This document shows positions 8,259 through 16,346 of a stretch of DNA of 21,545 nucleotides, one piece after another; the stretch's first letter is position 1; each line of letters starts with the position of its first letter. The DNA is from a virus. Position numbers and translations under genes: made by a program. The stretch is from the IMG/VR virus record IMGVR_UViG_3300036978_000507, positions 1 to 21,545 of that record; one strand, 5' to 3'. Under the pieces are notes generated by a model, which searched no databases, had not been told where the DNA came from, and saw nothing but the letters and a program-made list of their open reading frames with translations.

Positions 8259-8650
8259 ACAACTACAACCGCCGCTCCCGTCCCAACCTACGGCATGTCT
8301 GTGAGTTCTGGACCCCCTCAACAGTCGTCACTGCCAGTGGAGAACTCACACAAGAGTTCTCGCTGCACTACCGTGGTCCGTTCGCCATGGAGATCCCACG
8401 TTCCCCCAACGAGATCAACGATGCCAGTAGGGCACAGTCAGAGCAAGTGTTCTATCTGATCGGCCAGTGGTGTGCTCCTGCCTCCCAGATTACTGCCGGT
8501 ATGTTCTGTGTCATTCCTCATCTCCAGAAAGTTTATGCGGTCTCAGGACCAGCAACAGACCAATGGGGAGACAGTCGTAAGCTGAAGATCAACATCATCG
8601 ACAATGTAGCACAACCAATCACCATTCAACTTATCCCCACACTAATCTAA
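8255..8650 (+). CDS. Head closure / head-tail adaptor protein (SPP1 gp16-like)
   Basis: This protein probably stacks on the connector ring and closes the filled head before tail joining. At 131 residues it fits the small beta-barrel adaptor family: an N-terminal RHVCEFWTPST strand, a VVTASGELTQEFSLHYRGPFAMEI stretch comparable to the usual 'D..G...W....WA.V' pattern, a central SEQVFYLIGQW strand, and LQKVYAVSGPATDQWGDSRKL like the usual 'Y.I..V......R' ending. It starts in the ATGA overlap with the connector gene and ends in a TAATG overlap with the next gene, as is common for neck genes. Confidence 0.75.
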   Translation: MNNYNRRSRPNLRHVCEFWTPSTVVTASGELTQEFSLHYRGPFAMEIPRSPNEINDASRAQSEQVFYLIGQWCAPASQITAGMFCVIPHLQKVYAVSGPATDQWGDSRKLKINIIDNVAQPITIQLIPTLI

Positions 8651-9279
8651 TGGCACGACCAAGACCACGGATTGTGATAAGCTTTGAACTTCCATCGGAG
8701 ATACGGAACGGGTTTCCATCTCTGATCGAGAAGGTGCAGAAGCATATTGTCCGTGAGGCTATCCGAAGTGCAATGCTCCCAGTGAGAAACGCACTCAAAG
8801 CCAAGGTCATGAGTTTGCCCAACATTAGCAATCAGTCATCTGGTGCTACAGGTCGAGCACTCGATAGCAAGTACGGCAACTCCAAGAGTGACCCATTCAG
8901 GTTCTACGGTATCGTTGGTGTTGACAACAAACATCTTGAAGCCATTACTCCTGAACGCTCACCTGTATACGCCAGTGCTCGTCACAGACAGGTGGCCTTC
9001 GGAGTTAAGCGTAGGTTGAAGAACGGCAGGGTTACTCTCAGCCGACGCAACCAACGCAGAGAAGTAAGAAGTACAATCAAGAGGAACATCGGTGCCCTGC
9101 AGAAACGATGGCCTGCTCGATACCTGCATCTTTGGGAGTACGGATTCACTCACAGATCTAAGAAGTCCACCTTCTCAGGAAGGGGCTACTTCGCATTAGT
9201 CCGTAAGGAAACAGAAGGTCAAGCCAGAGCAATCTTCAAAGAGAAAATACTGTCTCACTTCAAGAAAGCTATGTCATGA
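8650..9279 (+). CDS. HK97 gp10-like neck/tail component
   Basis: The 209-residue protein is basic and has the outline of the HK97 gp10 family, found between head closure and tail terminator. It has a leading helix (LIEKVQKHIVREAIRSAMLPVRNALKAK), a VGVD strand, then LHLWEYGF (compare the family's Y...EFGT), a short hydrophobic GYFALVRKETEGQARAIF (compare 'PF.RPA') and a C-terminal amphipathic helix. A middle segment rich in Arg (about residues 110-150) is longer and more basic than I expect for the family. There is no independent ribosome site at ATG 8650, so the gene is probably translated by coupling to the adaptor gene. Confidence 0.75.
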   Translation: MARPRPRIVISFELPSEIRNGFPSLIEKVQKHIVREAIRSAMLPVRNALKAKVMSLPNISNQSSGATGRALDSKYGNSKSDPFRFYGIVGVDNKHLEAITPERSPVYASARHRQVAFGVKRRLKNGRVTLSRRNQRREVRSTIKRNIGALQKRWPARYLHLWEYGFTHRSKKSTFSGRGYFALVRKETEGQARAIFKEKILSHFKKAMS

Positions 9280-9740
9280 CCAGCCCGTACATTATTGACG
9301 AAGGTATTCAGAAACTGATCGCTGATTCTATCCCCGGCATCCCTGTTGCCAAGTCAGCGTTCCTGCCTGCCTTCGACCTGAAGAGTACACCTGACGGTTA
9401 CGTGTTCTACGACATCAGCGAATGCACACCATACCACTCCTCAGAAGGTGTTGCGGAGGCTGGAGATCTGGAAACTTACAGCTTTATGCTGGACGTAGCC
9501 TGTGTTGCACATTCTAATACTCAAAGAAAGTTGCTGGTCACATCGGTCCTGTCGGCACTGCAACCTATAGTGGCTGGTCGAAGAACTCAGTTGACTGCAT
9601 ACGAAGTTGGGACTACCAACGTATTTATAAACTTTCTGCGGTTACTGTCGCAGGAAGAAGTGACCAGCCTTAAAACAGGACAGTCCAATCCTGATTTGAC
9701 AATGCTTGTCCTGTCGTTTTCCGGTAAAGCTACTAGCTAG
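9276..9740 (+). CDS. Tail terminator protein (gpU/gp17-like, DUF3168-type)
   Basis: This protein is thought to cap the tail tube at the length set by the tape measure and to join tail to head. Support comes from its place between the gp10-like gene and the tail tube gene, its 154-residue size, and a DUF3168-like pattern. That pattern is an N-terminal helix (IIDEGIQKLIADSI), a strand ending YVFYDIS, a strand YSFMLDVACVAH, a helix LLVTSVLSALQPIV, and C-terminal LTMLVLSFSG. It overlaps the previous gene by ATGA; its stop codon lies inside the ribosome site of the tail tube gene. Sequence similarity is weak by eye, so the call rests partly on synteny. Confidence 0.7.
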   Translation: MTSPYIIDEGIQKLIADSIPGIPVAKSAFLPAFDLKSTPDGYVFYDISECTPYHSSEGVAEAGDLETYSFMLDVACVAHSNTQRKLLVTSVLSALQPIVAGRRTQLTAYEVGTTNVFINFLRLLSQEEVTSLKTGQSNPDLTMLVLSFSGKATS

Positions 9741-9749
9741 GAGTTAACT

Positions 9750-10259
9750 ATGTCAAATCGCGATGCCTCACGAATCAAGATCAAGTGGTTTGAACAAGCC
9801 ACTGCACCAACTGGATCTGGTCCAGAAGTAGAAGCTGTCGATACCGCAAGCGATGTATACGCCTGCGTCACTGACGGTCCTACGTGGTCCGGCTTTACCC
9901 GTGGTGATGTTGAAACAACTTGCTCCAACTCGACTCTAGATCCATGGGGGAACTTGATTCGTTCCTTCCGTGGCGGTAAGATGGTCGACCTTGGAACGCT
10001 CACGTTTACTGTCGACTGGGACCCAGACGATACTAACGGTGGTCGTGAATACGCTGCATTCTTCGACGGTCGCTCAGGCGATCTTCTGGTGGAGTTCCCT
10101 CCATCAGCAGGAGAAACGACTGGTCCTATTCTGGTACTGACTGGTCACTGCAACAAGTTCACGCCAATGGGCACTGTACTGAGCGACGACAACGGTGCTC
10201 GAAGTACAGCAGAACTTGTATTCCGACTAAGCGGTATTGACGTTACTGCTCCAGTCTAA
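9750..10259 (+). CDS. Major tail tube protein
   Basis: This is the subunit of the tail tube. The 169-residue protein has the usual tail tube pattern: WSGFTRGDVETTCSNST, then SFRGGKMVDLGTLTFTVDWDPDD (compare 'g..d.G...f.l..dp' of the family), a SGDLLVEFPP strand, and a late GHCNKFTPMG with a final strand AELVFRLSGID. It lies just before the G/GT chaperone pair and the tape measure, as expected. AGGAG at 9739-9743 lies 6 bases before the ATG, giving strong translation. No Ig-like extra domain is visible. The 47 bases after it, up to 10307, are C-rich and hold no gene or clear signal. Confidence 0.85.
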   Translation: MSNRDASRIKIKWFEQATAPTGSGPEVEAVDTASDVYACVTDGPTWSGFTRGDVETTCSNSTLDPWGNLIRSFRGGKMVDLGTLTFTVDWDPDDTNGGREYAAFFDGRSGDLLVEFPPSAGETTGPILVLTGHCNKFTPMGTVLSDDNGARSTAELVFRLSGIDVTAPV

Positions 10260-10306
10260 TCCTGACCAACCCTCACACCCTTCACCCCTTTTCTTAGGAA
10301 CCCTTT

Positions 10307-10726
10307 ATGTTGCTTCAGCCTCTCAAGCGTGTACCTGTTGCTAATTCTACCACTGCAGAAATGGTTGAGCCGTCTGCTGGTACTGCCAACGCCTTCGTTA
10401 CCAAGCTGCGGGAACTCCCACAGGATGCCAACGAACGAGTGCTGGGTCATTACTTCTCTGGCCTGCGAGTACTGATCTGCCTGTACGATCACGGCAAACC
10501 ATTCCTTGCTCAGTTGGTTAATACTCTTCACTCAGAAAATGGTGAGGCATGGCCGCTGGAAGTTCAGGAAGGAGTCTCTATTCGTCAGACTCTGGACGAT
10601 CTGGATACGCCGTACCTGTGCCGTGTCATCGACTACTTCCTTGATGCTCTGAACGTCAATTCCATGGAAGAACTGAATACGATTATCCGTACTCAGTTGT
10701 GGGTGGAGAGAGACGTAAAAAACTAA
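10307..10726 (+). CDS. Tail assembly chaperone, gpG-like (0-frame product)
   Basis: This is the abundant short form of the tail chaperone pair that holds the tape measure during tail tube polymerisation. The 139-residue protein is largely helical, without transmembrane segments, and ends at a TAA placed directly after an A AAA AAC heptamer. Synteny (tail tube gene before, tape measure gene after, a second frame overlapping the end) is that of phage lambda G/GT. Some ribosomes slip at 10717-10723 to make a 254-residue fusion. The ribosome site TAGGAA lies about 7 bases before ATG 10307. Confidence 0.8.
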   Translation: MLLQPLKRVPVANSTTAEMVEPSAGTANAFVTKLRELPQDANERVLGHYFSGLRVLICLYDHGKPFLAQLVNTLHSENGEAWPLEVQEGVSIRQTLDDLDTPYLCRVIDYFLDALNVNSMEELNTIIRTQLWVERDVKN

Positions 10727-11070
10727 TTACTCCCGACGATCCACACTGGTTCGTATTGTTCCTGTGTAGCCGTTGGGGGAAGTCACTGACCGAGATTGAG
10801 TCTATGCCAATCTCAGAACTTAATGAGCATCGCTGGTTCCACGACAACTACAAGTGGGGTATGCATGACGACCTTCTTGCCATGCAGTTAACGCACAGCA
10901 TCAAGACCGTCAACCATAAATCATCTGTGCAACCATGGATGGTTAAGTCGTGGACCACGCAACGTGATTACACCTACCGTTTACAGAGGCTGATTACCAA
11001 ACCCGTTACTGCCATCAGGAGCGGGTTTTTCGCTGTAGTAAACGCGATTAAGGGTATGAAAAATGTCTAG
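10699..11070 (+). CDS. Tail assembly chaperone T part, made as a gpGT-like fusion by -1 frameshift
   Basis: This frame lies -1 to the G-like frame and overlaps it. The nominal GTG start at 10699 is probably not used: the conserved part begins after the slip site, adding about 115 residues (from base 10723) to the 139 of the G part. The sequence LTEIESMPISELNEHRWFHD followed by YKWGMHDDLLAMQLTHSI resembles the DUF4035/T-type chaperone segment ('eL.eW.ay....P.g..rdD...a'), with a long Trp/His-rich stretch. It ends overlapping the tape measure start by 8 bases. In lambda the T part binds the tail tube subunit while G coats the tape measure. Confidence 0.75.
   Translation: MGGERRKKLITPDDPHWFVLFLCSRWGKSLTEIESMPISELNEHRWFHDNYKWGMHDDLLAMQLTHSIKTVNHKSSVQPWMVKSWTTQRDYTYRLQRLITKPVTAIRSGFFAVVNAIKGMKNV
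10704..10726 (+). promoter_or_regulatory. Programmed -1 ribosomal frameshift signal (A AAA AAC)
   Basis: In the G frame the codons GTA AAA AAC TAA occupy 10715-10726, so AAAAAAC at 10717-10723 is a canonical X XXY YYZ slippery heptamer followed at once by a stop. A GGAGAG at 10704-10709 sits 7 bases upstream, an internal Shine-Dalgarno-like element of the type that stimulates -1 slippage in dnaX. Downstream, a short pairing ACTCCC (10729-10734) with GGG-A-AGT (about 10777-10783) is possible but weak. Confidence 0.85.
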
Positions 11071-13882
11071 TGGCAGCATCAATGATATCGCAATCAAGCT
11101 GGGCATTGATGCCACTGGCGTAGCCACAGGCATGAAGCACGCCACTGCCGAAGCTCTACGTGCATCACGAGAGATCGACAAAGCTGAGTCAGTCGAACGT
11201 GAGCACAACCTTGCACAGCAAGTTGCAGCAATTGATGAGGCCAACAAGACTCGTATCAAGCTGGAACGTGACGCTGCTGACGAACTTGCTGCTATCCGCA
11301 TGGCAGATGCTGACCGCAGGTTGAGTGACCGTGTTACCGCCACAGCTATGATCAACAAGTTGGTGGCACAAGAAGTCGCTGACGAGCGATCAGCAATGGA
11401 TGCCTTGGCTGCTGCTCGGTCAGCCGATGCAGACAGACGAGTTAAGGAGCGTGCCGAAGTATCGGCTATGATCTCTAAACTCGCTATTGAAGAGTCAGCT
11501 TTAGAGAAGTTATCCCTCGACAGCTTGGCAGCAGACAGGTCCGCCGACGCTGATCGCCGCACTAAAGAGCGTGCTGAAACAGCCGCTATGATCTCCAAGT
11601 ATGCTGCTCAAGAAGCTGCAGACGAGCGTAAAGCGATGGACATCGTTGCTGCTGATCGTGCAGCAGATGCTGACCGCAGAACCAAAGAACGGCAAGAAAC
11701 CGCCGAGATGATCTCACGTCTAGCTGCTCAGGAAGCTGCTGCCGAAAGATCGCAAGCTGATGCTATCGCTGCCGAACGAATGGCAGACGCTGATCGCAGA
11801 ACGAGAGAGCGTAAAGAACTTGCGGATATGGTTGCACGTTACGCTGCTCAGGAAGCCGCTAACGAACTTGCAGCACTAAAGCAGATACAGTTGGCGGAAG
11901 AGCAAGCAGCGGAAGCAAAACTTAAAGCTGCTGCCAAGGTGGACAACGACAACAATGTCGACGCCAGTCGTTTCATCGACATGGGCACGTCAGCGTACGA
12001 CAAGCACGTAGCCACACTTGTACGCCTTAACCACCACAGAGATGCAGGCCGCATATCCATAGCACAGTACGATGCTGCACTGAAGGTGCTGAACGCTGAT
12101 CTTCTTCGTAACGAAGCTGCTGAAAGAGCAGCAGGCAATGCGACTAAGCAGCACGCAGATTCTGCACGAGTGATGACGGGCGTTATGACCCAAGCATCCT
12201 TTGCAGCAGAAGACTTTATACAGGGTATCGCATTCGGGGATATTCGTACAGCATTGCTCGGTGCATCCAACAACCTGACCATGGTCGCACGAGGGCTTAT
12301 TCAGGTAGGGACGGCTTCTGGTGGAACTGCTGCAGCATTAGCAGGTGTAGCGGGTTGGTTGATCGCCATCCCTGCTGCTGCGGTAGCCATGCTGGCAGCA
12401 TTCAACTGGGCACACTATGCTGAGATGGATGTACGTTCGCTATCCAAGGCTTTGGAAGATGCCAACATCGGGCTTGAACGATTTCGCATGACAGCAGCGT
12501 TGATGCGAGATGAACTCCGTGTGGCATCTCAGATGCGTGGCATTACAGACACAAACTCAATTGATGAAATGCGATTGAAGATTCTTGATGAGCAGAAGAT
12601 CAAAGAGAGAGAGCTTCAAGACGCCCGGCGTAAAGCTGCTATCGATTCTAATGAGTTCTTAAATAACCAACTTGGTGGTTCAGAAGCAGTACTGGAACTC
12701 CAAAAACGAATCGACAAGACTAAAGAAGTAGGATCTGCCTCGGAAGTTGCTGCTGCCAGAGAACTCGAACGATTGATGTCCAATATTCGTGAAGCTGCAC
12801 GCCAAGGAAAACCTGAGACTGCAATCAACGATCTTCGACAGATGTACGAGATCCTCAACAACATGGAGCTTGATGACGCCTTCGATTGGACTGGCGACAT
12901 AACTGCTCTGGATAAACTTGAGGAAACATTTTCTCCCGGATACATATTCTCCGGAGAAGATCAGGATCGACTTAACGAAATCCGCAAGACACTCAACGAA
13001 ACTGGCAATGATCTAACCAGAATTCAAAAAGAGCAAATGTTGCTGGAGAAGCAACTACTGGAATTGGCACAAGCCAGAGCACACTTGACTGAAGTAGCTG
13101 CGATGAAAGCACGAGCTACAGCAGCCTTTGGGCAGCAGGAAGTCAACCAGAATGCTCAGGAAGTCATTGACAGCATTCACATGACCGAACTGGACAAACG
13201 CAGACTGGCCATGCAGCAGCAGATGGCTGATATACATACAGGTATGGTGGGTAGTGTTGCCTCAGACATCTTCAGCCCAACGTCGTTCGCTTCTGGCGGC
13301 ATGATGTCCATGGCTGGGATGATACTCCCAATGATGGCGATGGCAGCATTGCAGGATGAGTTCAACAGGAAACTAGCTGAGGAACTAAGACTTGAAGAAC
13401 AGCTAAGGTCCATGGCTTACGACAAAGAGAATCTTCGTAAGTCCGAACTGCTGTTCTATGCTCAGGCTACTGCTTCCCAGAAGTACTTGTACGAACTGCA
13501 GAAGCAGCAGAACAAACTGCTACAAGAATCTGCCGAACAAATGGCTATGGCTGCTGCCAGCCCGATGGCAGGTATGGGCTTCGGTGGTGCTGCTGGTGCC
13601 ATGCAGATGATGGCTGACCAAGCACTTAACATGGAACTATTGGCTGCGGAAGAAGCTCGTCTTGAGAAGCAAATTGCTGACGCAACTAGAACTACAGCAC
13701 CTGTAGCTCAAGGTGGACTCGAACAGAACGCATTAGACGCTCAAGGTAAGGCATTTGAAGAAATCTACAAGAATGCTGCTAAACAAGATAATCCACAACT
13801 CAAAGACATCAGAGAAGAGTTAAAAGGCATCAGAGCCGCTCTGGCCAACAACGGCGTTCTGACAGTAGTGCAGGGAGGTTAG
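11063..13882 (+). CDS. Tail tape measure protein
   Basis: This protein sets tail length and is extruded during DNA ejection. The 939-residue product is long, Ala/Glu/Arg-rich and mostly coiled coil. Residues 79-278 are five tandem 40-residue repeats with the core ADADRR.KER and MIS.LAAQEAADER. A motif AEDFIQG then LLGASNNLTMVARGLI (about 382-412) precedes a strongly hydrophobic stretch (about 418-447), a pattern usual in tape measures. A second Met/Ala-rich hydrophobic patch is encoded near 13290-13352. By the rule of about 1.5 angstrom per residue the tail would be near 140 nm. The ribosome site is AAGGG at 11050-11054; ATG 11063 overlaps the T frame end. Confidence 0.92.
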   Translation: MSSGSINDIAIKLGIDATGVATGMKHATAEALRASREIDKAESVEREHNLAQQVAAIDEANKTRIKLERDAADELAAIRMADADRRLSDRVTATAMINKLVAQEVADERSAMDALAAARSADADRRVKERAEVSAMISKLAIEESALEKLSLDSLAADRSADADRRTKERAETAAMISKYAAQEAADERKAMDIVAADRAADADRRTKERQETAEMISRLAAQEAAAERSQADAIAAERMADADRRTRERKELADMVARYAAQEAANELAALKQIQLAEEQAAEAKLKAAAKVDNDNNVDASRFIDMGTSAYDKHVATLVRLNHHRDAGRISIAQYDAALKVLNADLLRNEAAERAAGNATKQHADSARVMTGVMTQASFAAEDFIQGIAFGDIRTALLGASNNLTMVARGLIQVGTASGGTAAALAGVAGWLIAIPAAAVAMLAAFNWAHYAEMDVRSLSKALEDANIGLERFRMTAALMRDELRVASQMRGITDTNSIDEMRLKILDEQKIKERELQDARRKAAIDSNEFLNNQLGGSEAVLELQKRIDKTKEVGSASEVAAARELERLMSNIREAARQGKPETAINDLRQMYEILNNMELDDAFDWTGDITALDKLEETFSPGYIFSGEDQDRLNEIRKTLNETGNDLTRIQKEQMLLEKQLLELAQARAHLTEVAAMKARATAAFGQQEVNQNAQEVIDSIHMTELDKRRLAMQQQMADIHTGMVGSVASDIFSPTSFASGGMMSMAGMILPMMAMAALQDEFNRKLAEELRLEEQLRSMAYDKENLRKSELLFYAQATASQKYLYELQKQQNKLLQESAEQMAMAAASPMAGMGFGGAAGAMQMMADQALNMELLAAEEARLEKQIADATRTTAPVAQGGLEQNALDAQGKAFEEIYKNAAKQDNPQLKDIREELKGIRAALANNGVLTVVQGG
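11297..11896 (+). repeat. Five tandem 120-bp (40-codon) repeats inside the tape measure gene
   Basis: Units begin at 11297, 11417, 11537, 11657 and 11777, each exactly 40 codons. Residues shared by all units are R.ADADRR near the start, an Arg at unit position 12 and an Ala at 17, and in four units AQE near position 24. A degenerate sixth unit may precede them (residues 39-78, ending ERDAADELAAI). The exact length keeps the coiled-coil register and suggests growth by duplication. Confidence 0.85.
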
Positions 13883-13883
13883 T

Positions 13884-15005
13884 ATGGGTCTGTACAAAAT
13901 ATGGGGCTTCCAGTTACCAGATCAATCCATGTCGGCAACATGGGGTTCTCAGAAGGTCACAGAGACCTGTCTCATCGAAATGAACTCCCCACTTGAGGAC
14001 ATAATCGACGTACAGGCTGCATTACCTGGGTACGACTCTGGTATCACTCCAGAACCTACGTTCACAATTGGGTTGTCCTACCATCCAGAACGCACTGACC
14101 TGATACTGAAAGAGGCACCTTCTGTAAAGGAGCACCCCACAAGCGGTAGGCCGTTCTGGGTAATTGAGTTAGTGTACGAGACTGCTCAATGGCTGGATAG
14201 AACGCTTCCTTATGAAAACCAAGGTATAGGAAACGTCGGTCGTAATAAGCGTATCGATACCAGTCCTACAGACCTCATCAAGTATCCATGGGAGGAACCA
14301 CCCACATGGAGCGGCTCCACCAAGCAGGTGCAGGCTACCGTGTATCAAGACTCAGCAGGAGCCAAGTTGGTACACGCCAACTACCTACCACTTACAGAAG
14401 GCATTGACGTTACCATCGAGCTTGAGGTGCACACATTCACTTGGAATGTCGAATACGATATGTTCACATTCAAAACTGACATCGCACCTTTTATAGGCAA
14501 GATAAACGACGCTGTTGTCTTCACAGGACTTCGCAAACACGTACTCCTAGAGACTTGCTCCGCTGTTGAGAACTATCGAACTCAGAATATCGGTGTCCGT
14601 AACGGGCAGGACGGCGCAGGTGCAGTTGCTACTCATCACTTCGTAACCATTACTGCCACGTTTGTTATAGACAGGCGTACGGCTGTGCAAGGATACTTCC
14701 GCGAAGCCAATCGTCGTGTGTCGATGCACACTATGCAGCTTGCCAACGCTGGGAACCCTATCACGCCAATTTGGGGATACGTACCTATTGACGTAAACGA
14801 CCGAGGAGACTTCGCACAATCTCCATGGCCGCTTGCTTCGCAGGCTTACTCGGATGCTGGCGGGTTCAATAGAGGCATCGGTTTTCCTTACGACGCACTA
14901 CCTACTGCTGTCCCAGAAACTGACTTCTGGACTATTGACCCTCTGTACCCTATAGAGGCTGACCTGACAGCATTCGTTGCATTTTATGGACTTACCATCC
15001 CATGA
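13884..15005 (+). CDS. Probable distal tail/baseplate protein, family not recognised
   Basis: I do not recognise the family. The gene directly follows the tape measure, where distal tail (Dit-like) or hub proteins are coded, and has a strong ribosome site (GGGAGG at 13873-13878, 5 bases before ATG). The 373-residue product is beta-rich and aromatic, with no signal peptide or membrane segment. A segment NVEYDMFTFKTDIAPFIG, then LRKHVLLETCSAVENY and HHFVTITATFVIDRR, looks like a beta-sandwich with a final strand, and might be the tail-ring part. It ends in an ATGA overlap with the next gene. The tail role is inferred from synteny; a minor tail protein is an alternative. Confidence 0.6.
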   Translation: MGLYKIWGFQLPDQSMSATWGSQKVTETCLIEMNSPLEDIIDVQAALPGYDSGITPEPTFTIGLSYHPERTDLILKEAPSVKEHPTSGRPFWVIELVYETAQWLDRTLPYENQGIGNVGRNKRIDTSPTDLIKYPWEEPPTWSGSTKQVQATVYQDSAGAKLVHANYLPLTEGIDVTIELEVHTFTWNVEYDMFTFKTDIAPFIGKINDAVVFTGLRKHVLLETCSAVENYRTQNIGVRNGQDGAGAVATHHFVTITATFVIDRRTAVQGYFREANRRVSMHTMQLANAGNPITPIWGYVPIDVNDRGDFAQSPWPLASQAYSDAGGFNRGIGFPYDALPTAVPETDFWTIDPLYPIEADLTAFVAFYGLTIP

Positions 15006-15655
15006 ACAACAACCTTGGCGTATTCACAGTTGGTGACGCACGGCATATCCATAAAGAGATATTTGGGACACGAATGTCCCAGCCTCCTATGGATAACACT
15101 CGTGACAAGACCATCCACAACCTGCTGTACTATGCGTTACTGTTGGAAGACTTAACTGCTGCAACCGATCCGTTAACAGGGTACACACAGGCACAGATCC
15201 GTGTCATCAGATATGTGCAGCCGGGTGATGGCGTTACTCTCAACATGGAAGAGTCTACTACTACGACAGGTATCGTACAAGTCACTAACAGGCTCACGTC
15301 ATTCTCTGCTTCAGCAGGGGATCTGTTACTGGTCATACGCAATGGTTCGGAATGGTCTCCTGTTAACAGTGGAGGGCGGCGACATCAAGTTATCTTCGAA
15401 ACTGATCTGGCAGCAGCGGTAAACACTAAGCGAGATCCCAGCACAGCGACCGCACGAATCCTTCGCAGAGAAACAAACGGCGATCTAACATCGACTTGCG
15501 ACTCAATCACTGTCATAAACAGATTTATGAACATTTCAATCGACTCCGGGACATACGCTAAAGTGGAATGGCTTGACGGGGAATGGCAGCCATACGCTGC
15601 TGATTGCCCGGGGGGTTCTTTAAGTATTGATGATAGCTGTTCGGAGAGCGTGTAA
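15002..15655 (+). CDS. Minor virion-type protein of unknown function
   Basis: The family is not recognised. The 217-residue protein starts in an ATGA overlap with the preceding tail gene, so it is likely co-translated. Two parts can be seen: an N-terminal polar region with helical LLYYALLLEDL (about 41-51), and from about residue 65 a beta-rich region (IRVIRYVQPGDGVTLNM, GDLLLVIRNGSEW, HQVIFETDLAAAV, YAKVEWLDGEWQPY). The tail GEWQPYAADCPGGSLS resembles the SPWTDCPSMFEP stretch of the next protein, suggesting a shared short module. It ends with DDSCSESV, again Cys/Ser-rich. A tail-tip or receptor-binding accessory is plausible but unproven. Confidence 0.5.
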   Translation: MNNNLGVFTVGDARHIHKEIFGTRMSQPPMDNTRDKTIHNLLYYALLLEDLTAATDPLTGYTQAQIRVIRYVQPGDGVTLNMEESTTTTGIVQVTNRLTSFSASAGDLLLVIRNGSEWSPVNSGGRRHQVIFETDLAAAVNTKRDPSTATARILRRETNGDLTSTCDSITVINRFMNISIDSGTYAKVEWLDGEWQPYAADCPGGSLSIDDSCSESV

Positions 15656-16341
15656 TGCTACTGGGATGCTGCCATTGCGGCCAGACTCCGCCTCCGCCGA
15701 GCGAGTCGATTCCGCCGAGTGAATCGGTGCCAAGCGTCAGTGAGTCATCACCGAGTATAATGGGAGAGAGATGGGATTGCTCAGCCTGCACTATTTTACC
15801 AGTGAGATGGAGAGTTACTGGCATAGAGCGATCTAGATACACATTCAGCAGTGCGAGCGGATATTCTTCACCGTGGACTGATTGCCCATCTATGTTCGAG
15901 CCGTTGGACCTAGTGTTTGATGTACAGTTTGCCCCGCCGGGTGTTCCGCCAAGTTCCACCACTAATTGTCAGAGGTGGGTGTCTACCCAGAACGTTATCA
16001 ACTCATCAAGAGATAGATGCGTACCGGCCCCATGTGCAGCATGGTCTCCATCGTGTCAACAAGCTCTTTTTACAGGCAGTGTAACAAGGCCACGGGGCGG
16101 CCTGACACTACGCAGAGGGAACATGTTTGGGCGTCAACCAACGTGGCAGTTTGTTTGGAATTACGCTTTCCAGGACGGAGCATCCAACGCTGTTTCAAGA
16201 ACACTAGTCTGGACCGCGACGACCACGGTCGATATTGACGGCAATTGCGTGAAGCCAATTGTTATGAGCGGTGGTGGTGACAATACGTTAAACAGCGCAT
16301 ATCTGGGTGTAGGATATGATATTACACTGACGCCGAGTTAA
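15655..16341 (+). CDS. Cys-rich protein with SES-P repeats, probable minor virion protein
   Basis: The family is not recognised. The first 15 residues are MLLGCCHCGQTPPPP, followed by a Pro/Ser linker with repeated SES-P units (SESIPPSESVP), then a globular part with many Cys (WDCSACTIL, TDCP, NCQRW, DRCVPAPCAAWSPSCQQ) and a final beta-rich segment. LLGCC could be taken for a lipoprotein lipobox, but there is no charged n-region or adequate hydrophobic core, so I prefer a Cys cluster that binds metal or forms cross-links. It starts in a TAATG overlap with GGAGAG at 15643-15648. Cys clusters plus such linkers recall planctomycete phage late proteins (inference). From here the base composition turns more GC-rich. 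Confidence 0.5.
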   Translation: MLLGCCHCGQTPPPPSESIPPSESVPSVSESSPSIMGERWDCSACTILPVRWRVTGIERSRYTFSSASGYSSPWTDCPSMFEPLDLVFDVQFAPPGVPPSSTTNCQRWVSTQNVINSSRDRCVPAPCAAWSPSCQQALFTGSVTRPRGGLTLRRGNMFGRQPTWQFVWNYAFQDGASNAVSRTLVWTATTTVDIDGNCVKPIVMSGGGDNTLNSAYLGVGYDITLTPS

Positions 16342-16346
16342 AACAC

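Noticed and set aside
9696-9730. TTGACA at 9696-9701 as a promoter for the tail tube gene
   Set aside because: No acceptable -10 element at 16-18 bases; the sequence is inside the tail terminator coding region.
10981-11598. A 205-codon open frame on the - strand
   Set aside because: It is antisense to the tape measure repeats; the Ala-rich codons of the repeats remove stops on the other strand. The translation is Ser/Ala/Arg-rich low-complexity without a ribosome site.
15655-15700. Lipoprotein signal (LLGCC) at the start of the Cys-rich protein
   Set aside because: Only four residues precede the first Cys, with no positive n-region or hydrophobic core, so it cannot be a working lipobox signal.
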